DNA from: an uncultured Isosphaeraceae bacterium
GTDB taxonomy: Bacteria > Planctomycetota > Planctomycetia > Isosphaerales > Isosphaeraceae
Reading direction: 5' to 3'
Assembly: GCA_945957605.1 (NCBI GenBank)
Contig: CAMFLR010000022.1
Span: 1-64,000 of the forward strand
Length of the DNA: 64,000 nt
Both the position numbers and the translations under genes were made by a program. The notes under the pieces are model-generated. The model was not told the DNA's origin. It did not search any database and saw nothing but the letters and a program-made list of their open reading frames with translations. How positions within the stretch are numbered: the stretch's first letter is position 1; every line of letters starts with the position of its first letter. Below are positions 32,224-42,358 of the stretch, piece after piece.

Positions 32224-35200
32224 ATGACGATGCAAGGAAAACGCGAGCGACGCGCAACTCGGCGGCGCCGCGACTTTCGGGTGAGTGCTTTGGAAGGGTT
32301 GGAGAGCCGGCTGACACCGGCCTCGACGACCTATACGGTCGACCTTTTGATCGACACGCTGAGCCCGATTGAAGGAACGCTGCGCCAGGCGATTCTCGAT
32401 TCCAACGCGAATCCATCGAACGACCCGAACCAACCCAATCGCATCGTATTTGCACTATCGAGCACAAACGTTGACCTGAATCTGGTCGCACCGCTGCCCG
32501 CGATCACCGCGCCGGTGGTGATCGATGGGACGACCGTCATTGGTTACGACCCCACGAACCCCAGTTCCATCATCACGATCGATGGCGGACAACTCGCGGG
32601 CGACGGCAACAACGGTTTCACGATCGAGGCGGCTGGCGGCGGGACGACGATCAAGGGGTTTGGCATCGTCAACTTCAGCGGCGATGGCGTGCTGATCGAC
32701 GGCGGCGGCGGCAATACGATCATCGCCGACAATATCGGCACGCCGCTTGGCTCGACGCCGCGAGGGAATCGTGGCAATGGGATTGAAGTAAGCAACTCCT
32801 CGAACAACACGATTGGCGGCACGACGCCGACGACGCGCAATCGTATTGAATCATTTGGATCGGGGCAGAGTTACACTCAGTCGCTCGCCGCGACCAACTC
32901 GCCGCCAAACCAGGTGGCAACGGGGGACTTCAATCACGACGGCCGTCCCGACGTTGTGGCATCCTTGCAATCGACCCCGGGCCAGAGCATCTACGCACAG
33001 TTTCAGGTCTTCCTCGATAATCCCGACGGCACGCTGACGCCGCAAACGCCAGTGGCAATTCCTTCGGGCGAGAGCATTCAATCGCTAACCACCGGCGCGC
33101 TTGTGAGTGGCGGCCCCGATTATATTATCGCTGCCACGCGCAATCATGTTTACGTCTATGGGCTGGGATCGTCGCAACCAATCACGACGATCACGCTGAA
33201 TTCGTCGAGCAGCACGGAAAAGAATATCGTTGAAATCGGCCAGTTTTACGCGGGGGGAAATCCGGCGATCGACCCGAGGTACGATAACAATCTCGATATC
33301 GTTGTCGCGCAGCAGAAAGCTAACACGCTGATCGTTTACGCGGGCGACGGCGCGGGCGGATTCTCGGCTCCGATCACGACGGCGCTCCCAGCGCGACTGC
33401 TACCGGTTTCGCTGGCCGTGGCCGATATCGATGGCGATGGCGAGTCGGACGTGATCGTCGGCGGACAAAATATGTCGATTCGCTCCCTGTTCGCGCGCGG
33501 CGACGGGACGTTTCAGATCGTCGCTTCGAGCAACACGCTCGACGATGTTCCGGCGCAACTGACGACGGGCCGCTTCGGTAAGAACGGCCCGCTTGAAATC
33601 GTGGCGATTACACCGACCTCGCCGTTCTCGGGTGTCACGCTCATACCGATCGCCGCCGACGGCACGCAATCTACCCCTAGCGTGATCGATAACAAGTCGA
33701 CGCCGCTCGGCGTTGCTACAGGCTATTTCGATAAGAGTGGATTTCTGGGGCTCGTGACGTCGGGGGCGAACGGATCGACCGGTACGGCGAGAATCTTGCT
33801 CTCGACCGCCGACGGTAACTTCCTCGGCGCCAATGAGGTGTTCGTCACGTCAAACGTGAGCCAGTCGATTCCAGCCGGGGACATTGCCACGGCCGACCTC
33901 ACGGGATCAGGCATCGACGACATCATTTACCCCTTCAAAGCGCTCAATTTCATTGCGATTTTGACCCCCAATCTATCGAGTCGCGATGGCGTGCTGATTA
34001 CGGGCACAAATTCGCAGGGGAATCTTGTCGCGGGGAATGATATCGGCTTTAGCAGCACCGATTCGGTCCAGTCGGGAAATGGTGGATACGGCGTTGAAAT
34101 TACCGGGGGAGCATCGGGAAATACGATTGGCGGCGCACTTGCGTCGCAGTCCAATTTGATTTCGGGAAACCTCACCGGTGGCGTGTTGCTTGGTAACGGG
34201 GCGACGCAGAATCAGGTGATTGGCAACTTGATTGGCACCGATGCGGCGGGACGATCGGCCGTGATGAACTCAGGGCCGGGTGTTCTGATTGATGATGCGT
34301 CGGGCAATACGATTGGTGGCGTTCAGGCGGGCGCTGGGAATGTCATATCGGGTAACTTTGGTCCGGGTGTTTTGATCAGGAATGATGCGTCTCAAAATAG
34401 TGTTCTGGGCAACTTGATTGGACTGTCCGTTGATGGGCTCGGAAGCGTGGCGAACAAGGGAGATGGTGTTCAGATTATCGACTCGAGTAATAACATCATC
34501 GGTGCGGTCGGTGCGGGGAATTCAATCGCCGGGAATATTGGCAACGGTGTCTCGATTTCTGCGTCGAGCATTTTTGCGATCGCGTCGGACAATCTTGTCA
34601 CTGCGAATGGTATTGGAATTTCTTTTGTTAACGGTATATCAACATCGCTTGGAAATGGCGGAAATGGGATCGCCATCAATGGTGCCACCGATACGACGAT
34701 TGGCGGGACAAACGCGTGGTCTGGCGGGCAACTAACGATCCAGGGCGGCAACGTTGTTTCTGGAAATCATGCTGATGGAATCGCTCTCAGCGGTGTTCCA
34801 TTGGCGGATGCTGAGACGGTTGTGATCGGCAACGTTGTTGGTCTCGATGTGTTTGGCTCCAGTGCGCTGGGTAACAGTGGCAATGGGATCAGTTCGCAGG
34901 ATTCGACCGGAGTTGCGATTGGTGCGGCCGATTCTGGAAGTCGCAATATTGTTTCGGGGAATGGTGGGTCGGGGATCGCACTGTTTGGCGACACGAGCGT
35001 CAATCTCGTCACTGGCAATCGGATTGGCACAAACGCCGCTGGTACACTTTCGGTGCGTAACCTGGGCGACGGTGTTCTCGTTGCGCAACCGTCTCCCAAC
35101 GATTCGCTTTTCCCTTCGTCAAATACGATTTCAGGCAATTTGATCTCGGGTAATGCTGGACAGGGAGTGAACATACAAGGAAGCGGTACGACCGGAAATC

Positions 35201-38200
35201 AGGTCGTGAGCAACCTGATTGGCGTCGATGTGACAGGGCTCTTCGGCGTTGCGAACGTTGGTAATGGTGTTCTTGTTGGTGATGCGTCGGGCAATACGAT
35301 TAGCGGCAATATCATCAGTGACAACTTGCTCAATGGTGTGGAAATCGACGGTTCGCCGTTTGGCAATGATATTGATTCCAACACGATTGGCCTGGGATCG
35401 GACGGGCGGAAAACGCTGCCGAATTTGCTCAACGGTGTGTTGATTACCCAGCTGGATTCATCGTTTGCCGCGTCGGCAAATAACTCGATCACGGGAAATG
35501 TGATTTCGGGCAACATCGGTGCGGGGGTGCGAATCGATAATCAGTCGACCGCGAATCTCGTTGCCGGGAATACAATTGGCCTGGCGGCCGATGGTTCAAC
35601 GCCGGCTGGCAATCTCCTCGCTGGGATCTCGATTCGCGACGCGTCGAGCAATACGATTGGCGGGACCGGATCGCAACGTAATATTATCTCTGCAAATCTT
35701 GGAAATGGCGTTGAGGTCATCGGTCTGACGACCGATGCGCACTCGGCCGATGGCAATGTCGTGAGCGGCAATCGAGTCGGGACTGACGGACAGGGCAGGA
35801 GTGCGCTGGGGAACAAGAGTTTCGGAATTCTGGTTCAGGACGCTTCGCTCGCCGCGATTTCCGGCAACCTTGTCTCGGCCAATATCCTGGGCGGAATTCG
35901 TATCGCGGATACTTCGACGGCAACCGATCCTGCTGGAGACGTTGTAGTTGCTGGCAATCTCGTCGGGACCGATGTGACGGGCCAAATCGGTCTGGGCAAC
36001 GGTGGGTTTGGCGTCGATATCGAGAACTCGCACGACAATACGGTGGGCGGAACGACACCGTCCGCGCGCAACGTGATTTCCGCGAATGTGCTTTCGGGCG
36101 TGTTGATTGAAGGCGCTGGTGCGGTTCGGAACTTGATCGCCGGGGATTGGATTGGTCTGACGAGTGATGGTGCTCGGCCGCTGGGTAATCTTCGCGAAGG
36201 CGTACTGATTCACGACGGTGCCAGCAAGAACACGCTGGGCGGTGCTTCGGTTGGTGCGGGCAATGTGATCTCTGCGAACGCGACTCATGGTGTCGAGCTT
36301 GCGGGATATGATTCGACCGGCAATTTGATCGCGGGTAACCGGATTGGTACAGCGGCCGACGGCAGTTTCTTGAGCATCATGGGAAATGTGCTGAATGGCA
36401 TCTTTTTGAATCAATCGAACTCGAACGTGATCGGTCAGGTGGGGGCCGGGAACCTGATTGTCAACAACGGTCTCAATGGTGTGAATATCAGTGCATCGGC
36501 AAATGATGTTGTCGCTTTCAATCAAATTGATTTGAACAACCAAAACGGCATTGCGGTTGTCGGTGGGCTTTCGGTTGGTAGTCAGATCCTGAATAACATC
36601 ATCGGCACCGATGGTCAGGGGCGTTCGGGCCTGGGGAATGCTCAGCAGGGGGTGCTCGTCGATGCGTCGCCAAATACGCTGATTCGAGGCAATACGGTTT
36701 CGGCGAATCGTAGCTCGGGCATTTATCTTCACGGAGCTGCAACCACCGGCACGCTTGTCGCGGGCAATTACATCGGCACCGACTCGACGGGAACCAGGCC
36801 GCTGGGGAACTCGCAGGATGGCGTGACCATCGACGGAGCGTCGGGAAATTCGATCGGCGATTCGTCGACGAGTTCCGGGCGCAACGTGATTTCGAGCAAC
36901 CTGGCGAACGGAATTCAACTCGTCAATGCAGGGACGACGGGGAACCTGGTTGTTGGAAATGATATCGGCGTCGATGTGACGGGGAATGCTCCACTGGGGA
37001 ACCAGTTGGGTGGCGTGCTGATTAATTACGCCTCGTCGAACGTGATTGGCGGAACTTCGCCGCTCGCGACCAATGTTATCTCCGGCAATGGCCTTGATGG
37101 CTTGCGAATTTACAGTAGTTCATCATTGAATAATCTTGCGCTGGGGAATCGAATTGGTGTGAATGCGGCGGGTGATCGGGCGTTGCCGAACGGTCGTGAT
37201 GGTGTGCGAATCGAGTCGGGGGCGGGCAACACGATTGGTTCGCCGCTCGCGTTCAACCTGATTTCGGGTAATGTTACGACGGGTGTTGATATCGTTGGTA
37301 TTGATGCGTTGGGTAATCGTGTTGTTGGCAATCGGATTGGTACCGATGTCACCGGAACGCGGGCGATCGCAAATGCGCAGGGGATCGTCATTCAGAGTGC
37401 GCCGAACAACTTTGTCGGTGGAGTGAACGCTGGTGAGGGGAATACGATTTCGGGGAACACGTTCGATGGCGTTCAACTGATTGGTTCAGGTGCCTCGGGC
37501 AACTTCCTCGCCGGCAATCGGATTGGGACTGACGCCACGGGGACGTTGTCGCTCTCGAATGATATTGGCGTGATCTTGAATGGTGTGAGCGGGAACGTGA
37601 TTGGCGGTGCGGGGGCGGCCGGCAATGTGATCTCGGGGAATGTGTCGGCCGGCGTTTATCTCCTGGGAGCGGCGGGAACCGCGGCAAGCAGTAATGTTGT
37701 GTCCGGTAATTATATTGGCACGAATGCGGCTGGTTCGGCGCCTGTGACGATTGGCTCGGCGGCTGCGCTTCAGACGATCGGTGTGCGTATCAATGACGGC
37801 ACAGCGAATGTGATTGGCGGTCTCACGCAGGCTGAGGGAAATGTGATTTCGGGGAACACTGTTGGGATCACGGTCGAGGGATCGCTTTCGACCGGCAACG
37901 CGATTCTATCGAACAAGATTGGTACCGATGCTGCAGGGGCGCAACGGTTGCCGAACGTTGTTGGCGTTTACCTCAATCAGGTGGCCAGTAACGTGATCGG
38001 TGCGCCTGGGGCGGGGAATCTTATCTCGGGAAATAGCTCGGTTGGTATCACGGTGCTTGGATTGCTTGCGACGGGGAATGTCATTCAGTCGAACATCATT
38101 GGTGCCAATCTCAGTCTCACCAGAGCGATTCCCAACGACACTGGCGTTTATCTCGAGAACGCACCTGGCAACTTGATTGGCGGAGCGACCACCGCCGCGG

Positions 38201-38481
38201 GCAATACGATTGCTGGAAATGCTTCGGTTGCCGTTTATATATTTGCGGCGCAATCGGTTGGCAACGTGGTCGCGTCGAATCATCTTGGAATCAAAACGAC
38301 CGCGAAGTCGGGAATTGGCAATGGACTTTATGGTGCGTTGCTTTACAACGCGCCGAAGAATACGGTGAACAAGACGGGTCGCGGGAAGAACTTCTTCTTT
38401 GGAAACAAGGTGGCGGATATCCGCGAATTCACGGGTGCGGTAACGGGGACGCAGAAGACGAAGAAGTCAAAAGGTAAGTAG
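32224..38481 (+). CDS. Giant parallel beta-helix protein with inserted FG-GAP propeller and LEPRxLL-like N-terminus (2085 aa)
   Basis: Predicted surface or secreted protein. Seen: a very Arg-rich N-terminus (RERRATRRRRDFR), then LEGLESRLTPA (residues 23-33), a diverged LEPRxLL motif without a hydrophobic core. Next come TLRQAILDSN, typical of the start of such beta-helices, and the first helix coils. Residues about 232-580 carry FG-GAP-like calcium motifs (DFNHDGRPD, DIDGDGESD) and look like an inserted propeller. Helix coils then resume to near the end with about two dozen ~60-residue super-units (GNVISGN, NRIGTDATGT, GNTIGG). The end is basic (QKTKKSKGK). The frame opens with TTG at 32200; I chose ATG 32224 (32230 also possible), with weak ribosome-site support. 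No catalytic residues of polysaccharide lyases were recognised. Confidence 0.85.
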   Translation: MTMQGKRERRATRRRRDFRVSALEGLESRLTPASTTYTVDLLIDTLSPIEGTLRQAILDSNANPSNDPNQPNRIVFALSSTNVDLNLVAPLPAITAPVVIDGTTVIGYDPTNPSSIITIDGGQLAGDGNNGFTIEAAGGGTTIKGFGIVNFSGDGVLIDGGGGNTIIADNIGTPLGSTPRGNRGNGIEVSNSSNNTIGGTTPTTRNRIESFGSGQSYTQSLAATNSPPNQVATGDFNHDGRPDVVASLQSTPGQSIYAQFQVFLDNPDGTLTPQTPVAIPSGESIQSLTTGALVSGGPDYIIAATRNHVYVYGLGSSQPITTITLNSSSSTEKNIVEIGQFYAGGNPAIDPRYDNNLDIVVAQQKANTLIVYAGDGAGGFSAPITTALPARLLPVSLAVADIDGDGESDVIVGGQNMSIRSLFARGDGTFQIVASSNTLDDVPAQLTTGRFGKNGPLEIVAITPTSPFSGVTLIPIAADGTQSTPSVIDNKSTPLGVATGYFDKSGFLGLVTSGANGSTGTARILLSTADGNFLGANEVFVTSNVSQSIPAGDIATADLTGSGIDDIIYPFKALNFIAILTPNLSSRDGVLITGTNSQGNLVAGNDIGFSSTDSVQSGNGGYGVEITGGASGNTIGGALASQSNLISGNLTGGVLLGNGATQNQVIGNLIGTDAAGRSAVMNSGPGVLIDDASGNTIGGVQAGAGNVISGNFGPGVLIRNDASQNSVLGNLIGLSVDGLGSVANKGDGVQIIDSSNNIIGAVGAGNSIAGNIGNGVSISASSIFAIASDNLVTANGIGISFVNGISTSLGNGGNGIAINGATDTTIGGTNAWSGGQLTIQGGNVVSGNHADGIALSGVPLADAETVVIGNVVGLDVFGSSALGNSGNGISSQDSTGVAIGAADSGSRNIVSGNGGSGIALFGDTSVNLVTGNRIGTNAAGTLSVRNLGDGVLVAQPSPNDSLFPSSNTISGNLISGNAGQGVNIQGSGTTGNQVVSNLIGVDVTGLFGVANVGNGVLVGDASGNTISGNIISDNLLNGVEIDGSPFGNDIDSNTIGLGSDGRKTLPNLLNGVLITQLDSSFAASANNSITGNVISGNIGAGVRIDNQSTANLVAGNTIGLAADGSTPAGNLLAGISIRDASSNTIGGTGSQRNIISANLGNGVEVIGLTTDAHSADGNVVSGNRVGTDGQGRSALGNKSFGILVQDASLAAISGNLVSANILGGIRIADTSTATDPAGDVVVAGNLVGTDVTGQIGLGNGGFGVDIENSHDNTVGGTTPSARNVISANVLSGVLIEGAGAVRNLIAGDWIGLTSDGARPLGNLREGVLIHDGASKNTLGGASVGAGNVISANATHGVELAGYDSTGNLIAGNRIGTAADGSFLSIMGNVLNGIFLNQSNSNVIGQVGAGNLIVNNGLNGVNISASANDVVAFNQIDLNNQNGIAVVGGLSVGSQILNNIIGTDGQGRSGLGNAQQGVLVDASPNTLIRGNTVSANRSSGIYLHGAATTGTLVAGNYIGTDSTGTRPLGNSQDGVTIDGASGNSIGDSSTSSGRNVISSNLANGIQLVNAGTTGNLVVGNDIGVDVTGNAPLGNQLGGVLINYASSNVIGGTSPLATNVISGNGLDGLRIYSSSSLNNLALGNRIGVNAAGDRALPNGRDGVRIESGAGNTIGSPLAFNLISGNVTTGVDIVGIDALGNRVVGNRIGTDVTGTRAIANAQGIVIQSAPNNFVGGVNAGEGNTISGNTFDGVQLIGSGASGNFLAGNRIGTDATGTLSLSNDIGVILNGVSGNVIGGAGAAGNVISGNVSAGVYLLGAAGTAASSNVVSGNYIGTNAAGSAPVTIGSAAALQTIGVRINDGTANVIGGLTQAEGNVISGNTVGITVEGSLSTGNAILSNKIGTDAAGAQRLPNVVGVYLNQVASNVIGAPGAGNLISGNSSVGITVLGLLATGNVIQSNIIGANLSLTRAIPNDTGVYLENAPGNLIGGATTAAGNTIAGNASVAVYIFAAQSVGNVVASNHLGIKTTAKSGIGNGLYGALLYNAPKNTVNKTGRGKNFFFGNKVADIREFTGAVTGTQKTKKSKGK
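33960..38350 (+). repeat. Beta-helix coding repeats
   Basis: Roughly two dozen imperfect repeats of about 180-200 bases encode NxIxGN / GxxxGTD / GNxxxGVxI coils. They are diverged at DNA level and in frame, so they reflect protein structure and not a mobile or CRISPR array. Confidence 0.75.
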
Positions 38482-38590
38482 TTCTGACGGATGCGGAATT
38501 GGTGTTGGGTTTATTCTACGATGAAGTCGGACGGGCTGGGCCGAAATCTGAGATTCGGTCACGACAAACTGGTGGGTCAATTTTCTCGAC

Positions 38591-38620
38591 TTGGCTCATA
38601 AAGAATTGATAAACTAGCGG
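38591..38620 (+). promoter_or_regulatory. Candidate promoter of the DUF1592/DUF1552/HEAT operon
   Basis: TTGGCT (38591-38596), an 18-base spacer, then TAGCGG (38615-38620), 53 bases before the GTG start. Its -10 resembles those proposed before the two TPR paralogues and the DUF1570 gene. Confidence 0.4.
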
Positions 38621-38673
38621 CTCTCCGCCAGGCGCAGAATTTGCCGACCCGATCGCCCTCGGGAGACCCGCCC

Positions 38674-40971
38674 GTGAGGATTGTTTCCGCCGTTGCCAGT
38701 TCGATCACATTGCTCCTCCTGACGAGTTCAATCGCGCGTGGCGATGAGCCTGCGAAGCCGGACTCGTTTCAGACACGCGTGCTGCCTGTAATTGAGCGTT
38801 ATTGCGTGGATTGCCACTCGAAGGAAGATCCCGAGGCGGGGATCATTCTCGACGCTTTTACCGATCAACGTTCCGCTGTTGACGATACGCGAACGTGGCT
38901 CAAAGTGCGCGATGCTCTTGAAGGGGGCGTGATGCCGCCGATGGGGGAAGCGCGGCCATCGCCTAAAGAACTCGAAGGCCTGATTGGTTGGATTGAGTCG
39001 GATTACATCGCGGCGCAATGTGGTAAACAGGCTGGCCCGGCGCCCGTTGTGATTCGTCGACTCAATCGGCAGCAGTATGACAATACGATTCGGGACTTGC
39101 TCGGCGTGAATCTTCGCCTGGCCGATGCTTTTCCGGTCGATGATATCGGATTCGGTTTCGACAATGTGGGTTCAGCGCTGAATATCTCACCGGCTCACGT
39201 CGAGAAATATCTTGATGCGGCAGAGGCCGCGTTAGAGCGGGCGATCGTTCTGCCCGATGCATCGAGCTTCCCGCCGATTGAGCTAATCGGCCTCAAAACA
39301 TATCCGCTACGAGGCGATAAGCCGGTTGAATTTGCTCACACGCTCAAACCTGGGCGCTATCTCGTCAATTTCAGCCTGGTTCGCGTTGGAATTGCGGAAA
39401 CGGCTCCGACTCCTCGGCTGATGGTTGGGTTGGGGCGCGATCGCAGGGCGGTTGAGGCGGCGCGGGTTCAGGATGAGACCGTTGTCTATCGCTACTGGCT
39501 GGACGTCGCGCCGGGAGATGCGCAGGTTCATGTGTCGGTCGACGCGTCGGGTCGCAAAATCGCTTCTGATGCGAAGAATGCAGAGGTTGGTGCGAACGTG
39601 AGCGGCGATCAGCGGTATGGCGGCGATCGCGGATTGCACGTCGACTCGATGGTCGTCCATGGGCCTGTTCCGCAAGCAACGCTTCCGGAGTCGCATCGCA
39701 CGATTCTCTTTCAGACTCCGGGTGCGGGGGATGAGGCGCGATTTGAGTGTGGACGGAAGATCGTTGCCCGATTTGCTGAACGCGCGTTTCGCCGACCGAT
39801 CTCAACGGATGAACTCGAACGCCTCATGAAGACGTTTCGCCTGGCACACGATCGAGGCGAAAGCTTTGAGCGTTGTGTGCAAGTGGCGCTGACTGCTGTT
39901 CTCGGCTCGCCGAAGTTTCTCTTTCTCGTCGAGCTCGACGAGGGCGGCGACCGTCCGCTGACGGAATTTGAGCTCGCCAGCCGACTATCGTACTTCCTCT
40001 GGAGCACGATGCCCGATGAGGAGTTGTTTCGCGAGGCGCGGCAGGGGACCTTGCGTGCGAATCTTCGCCGGCAAGTTTCGCGCATGCTCGATGACGCGCG
40101 GTCGGTGCAGTTGGTCGAAAACTTCACGGGCCAGTGGCTGCAACTTCGGCGGCTTGATAGCGTCAATCCGGACAGGAACCTGTTTCCAGGATTCGACGAC
40201 CGCTTGCGCGCGGCGATGAAGCGAGAGACCGAGCAGTGCTTTGCCGACGTCTTGCGCGGCAATCGCAGCATTCTTGAATTGCTTGACTCCGATTCGACGT
40301 TTCTCAACGAAACGCTGGCGCGGCATTATGGGATTAAAGGTGTGGTCGGTGATGAGTTTCGCAAGGTGAAGCTGGCAGATCGACGCCGCGGTGGGATTCT
40401 CACGCAGGCGAGTGTTTTGACGCTGACGTCAAATCCGAATCGAACGTCACCGGTGAAGCGCGGGCAGTGGGTGCTGCAACAACTTCTGGGAACTCCACCA
40501 CCGCCACCCCCGCCCGATGTCGCCAAGTTAGACGAGGGGAAAGAGGCTGCGAGTGTGGCCTCGTTGCGGGAACGGATGGAGATTCATCGGGCTGATCCGC
40601 GGTGTGCGTCGTGTCACCAGCAGATGGATTCGTTGGGATTTGCGCTCGAGAATTTTGACGCTGTGGGACGCTGGCGTGATGCTGATGGAACGTTTGCGGT
40701 CGACTCATCGGGCGAGTTGCTGGGCGGCCGTAAATTTAGCGGCGTGGTCGAGTTGAAGCAAATTCTTGGCGCTTCTGAGTCGAAGAAATTTACGCGCACG
40801 TTGATTGAGCGAATGCTGACGTATGCACTCGGGCGTGGTCTCGAGATGTATGACGCCTGCACAATTGAGGACATACGCGGGCGGATTGTCGCCGATAATT
40901 ACAAGATTCGCGGTATCATCTTCGGTATCGTTGAATGTCGAGCGTTCCAGACTCGCGGGGTTACCCGCTAA
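38674..40971 (+). CDS. Planctomycete cytochrome-type protein: PSCyt1, DUF1587, DUF1595, DUF1592, DUF1588, DUF1585 (765 aa)
   Basis: Exported c-type-cytochrome-like protein of a large planctomycete family with no established reaction. Seen: a signal peptide (MRIVSAVASSITLLLLTSSIARG), a heme motif CVDCH (C44, C47, H48) in the PSCyt1 region, DUF1587 (RLNRQQYDNTIRDLLG), and a beta-rich possibly carbohydrate-binding segment. DUF1595/1592 follow (AFRRPISTDEL; ASRLSYFLWSTMPDEEL), then DUF1588 (GGILTQASVLTLTSNPNRTS). DUF1585 carries a second CxxCH (C644, C647, H648). The frame opens with TTG at 38641; I chose GTG 38674 because GGGAG (38661-38665) has 8-base spacing and the signal peptide then starts at residue 1. 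The DUF1552 gene begins 49 bases downstream, the usual partner of this family. Confidence 0.92.
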   Translation: MRIVSAVASSITLLLLTSSIARGDEPAKPDSFQTRVLPVIERYCVDCHSKEDPEAGIILDAFTDQRSAVDDTRTWLKVRDALEGGVMPPMGEARPSPKELEGLIGWIESDYIAAQCGKQAGPAPVVIRRLNRQQYDNTIRDLLGVNLRLADAFPVDDIGFGFDNVGSALNISPAHVEKYLDAAEAALERAIVLPDASSFPPIELIGLKTYPLRGDKPVEFAHTLKPGRYLVNFSLVRVGIAETAPTPRLMVGLGRDRRAVEAARVQDETVVYRYWLDVAPGDAQVHVSVDASGRKIASDAKNAEVGANVSGDQRYGGDRGLHVDSMVVHGPVPQATLPESHRTILFQTPGAGDEARFECGRKIVARFAERAFRRPISTDELERLMKTFRLAHDRGESFERCVQVALTAVLGSPKFLFLVELDEGGDRPLTEFELASRLSYFLWSTMPDEELFREARQGTLRANLRRQVSRMLDDARSVQLVENFTGQWLQLRRLDSVNPDRNLFPGFDDRLRAAMKRETEQCFADVLRGNRSILELLDSDSTFLNETLARHYGIKGVVGDEFRKVKLADRRRGGILTQASVLTLTSNPNRTSPVKRGQWVLQQLLGTPPPPPPPDVAKLDEGKEAASVASLRERMEIHRADPRCASCHQQMDSLGFALENFDAVGRWRDADGTFAVDSSGELLGGRKFSGVVELKQILGASESKKFTRTLIERMLTYALGRGLEMYDACTIEDIRGRIVADNYKIRGIIFGIVECRAFQTRGVTR

Positions 40972-41020
40972 GCCTGCGCAGGCATTCCACCCAGCACTCA
41001 ATGGATCGGAGCGAGTCGAG

Positions 41021-42358
41021 ATGACGGCTAACACGAATCGCCGAACCCTCCTCCGCGGCCTTGGTGCGGCCCTGGCCTTACCTTGGCTCGAAAGCCTGCC
41101 AGCCCTTGCCGGTACGGCCGCGAAAACTGCCAAGCCACCGGTGCGCATGTGCTTCTGGTATGTCCCCAACGGCGTGCATCTACCGGCGTGGTTTCCCAAG
41201 CAGGAAGGGACGCTCGTCGACCTGCCGCCCACGCTGCAACCGCTCTCTTTCGCACGCGATTATCTGACCACGTTCTCGGGCCTTACCCACAACACTGCGC
41301 TCGTGAATGGCGATCTCGAAGGGTGTGGCCACGGCCAGGGGGCGGCGAGTTTTCTCACTGGCGCTCAGGCGTTTCAAACGCAAGACGCGGTGAAGGTGGG
41401 GGTATCGGTCGACCAGGTGTATGCGCGGCACGTCGGCAATGCGACGCGGCTGCCCAGCCTGGAACTTGGTTGCGAATCGGCACGCTCGGGCAATGCGTTT
41501 GGCTATAGCGGCGCTTACAAGACGCATATTTCGTGGCGAACCGCGACCTCGCCGGCCCCTTATGAGATGAATCCCAAGCTCGTGTTCGATCGTCTTTTCA
41601 CCGACGGCGATCGCAAGACGACAGGAGCGACGATTGCCGAGCGCGACTATTATCGCAAGAGCCTCATTGATGTCGTGCTCGACGATGCAAACAGCTTGCG
41701 CAATCGCGTGGGGCAGGCCGATAAGCGTAAGCTCGACCAGTATTTGACGGGGGTGCGTGAGGTTGAGCGGCGGATTCAGAACACGTCGCGCACGGTTGCT
41801 GTTCCTGGTGGGAGTATTGCGCGGCCTCCAGGGATTCCGGAAGATTTCGACGAACACCTGCGGTTGATGTGTGACCTGATGGTACTGAGTTTCCAGACGG
41901 ACAGCACGCGTGCTTCGAGCTTCATGGTGACGAAAGAAGCGACCGACCGGAATTACCCGTGGCTTGGTTTCACGGATGGGCACCACGAGCTTTCGCACCA
42001 CGGTGGCAAGGCGGAAAAGCATCAAAAGATTCGCGAGATCGATCGTTATCATATTTCGATTCTCGCCTACATGGTCGAGAAGATGATGTCGGTCGAAGAG
42101 GCCGATGGCTCGACGTTGCTCGAAAATTCGATGGTGCTTTACGGCAGCGGAATTAGCGATGGCGACCGGCACGATCACGTCAATTTGCCGGTGGTTGTGG
42201 TGGGGAAGGGGGGCGGCACGTTGCGTTCTGGGCAGCATTTGAAGTGTCGAGCCGAAACGCCGATGTCGAACCTGTTGCTGGCGATGTTGCAACAGGCGGG
42301 CGTTCCCACCGGTCGCTTTGGCGATAGCACCGAACCGCTTCCGGGACTGCTCGCGTGA
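41021..42358 (+). CDS. DUF1552 (HxxSHH) protein with Tat signal (445 aa)
   Basis: Exported protein of unknown activity that almost always accompanies DUF1592-type cytochromes. Seen: a twin-arginine signal (NRRTLLRGLGAALALPWLESL), so it is probably folded, perhaps with a cofactor, before export. The family hallmark HxxSHH is present as HELSHH, in GHHELSHHGGKAEKH, with a conserved GISDGDRHDH segment nearer the C-terminus. Length matches the family. The frame runs open from 40823, but ATG 41021 has GGAG (41008-41011) with 9-base spacing and places the Tat motif at the N-terminus. Its TGA overlaps the GTG of the next gene. The pairing suggests an extracytoplasmic redox or hydrolytic system; that is inference. 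Confidence 0.92.
   Translation: MTANTNRRTLLRGLGAALALPWLESLPALAGTAAKTAKPPVRMCFWYVPNGVHLPAWFPKQEGTLVDLPPTLQPLSFARDYLTTFSGLTHNTALVNGDLEGCGHGQGAASFLTGAQAFQTQDAVKVGVSVDQVYARHVGNATRLPSLELGCESARSGNAFGYSGAYKTHISWRTATSPAPYEMNPKLVFDRLFTDGDRKTTGATIAERDYYRKSLIDVVLDDANSLRNRVGQADKRKLDQYLTGVREVERRIQNTSRTVAVPGGSIARPPGIPEDFDEHLRLMCDLMVLSFQTDSTRASSFMVTKEATDRNYPWLGFTDGHHELSHHGGKAEKHQKIREIDRYHISILAYMVEKMMSVEEADGSTLLENSMVLYGSGISDGDRHDHVNLPVVVVGKGGGTLRSGQHLKCRAETPMSNLLLAMLQQAGVPTGRFGDSTEPLPGLLA

Noticed and set aside
35596-36918. 440-aa minus-strand ORF in the beta-helix gene
   Set aside because: Shadow of a repetitive gene; Arg/Asn-rich composition, no motif, no ribosome site.
41180-42292. 370-aa minus-strand ORF opposite the DUF1552 gene
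   Set aside because: The DUF1552 frame has HxxSHH and a Tat signal; the antisense frame has no recognisable domain.
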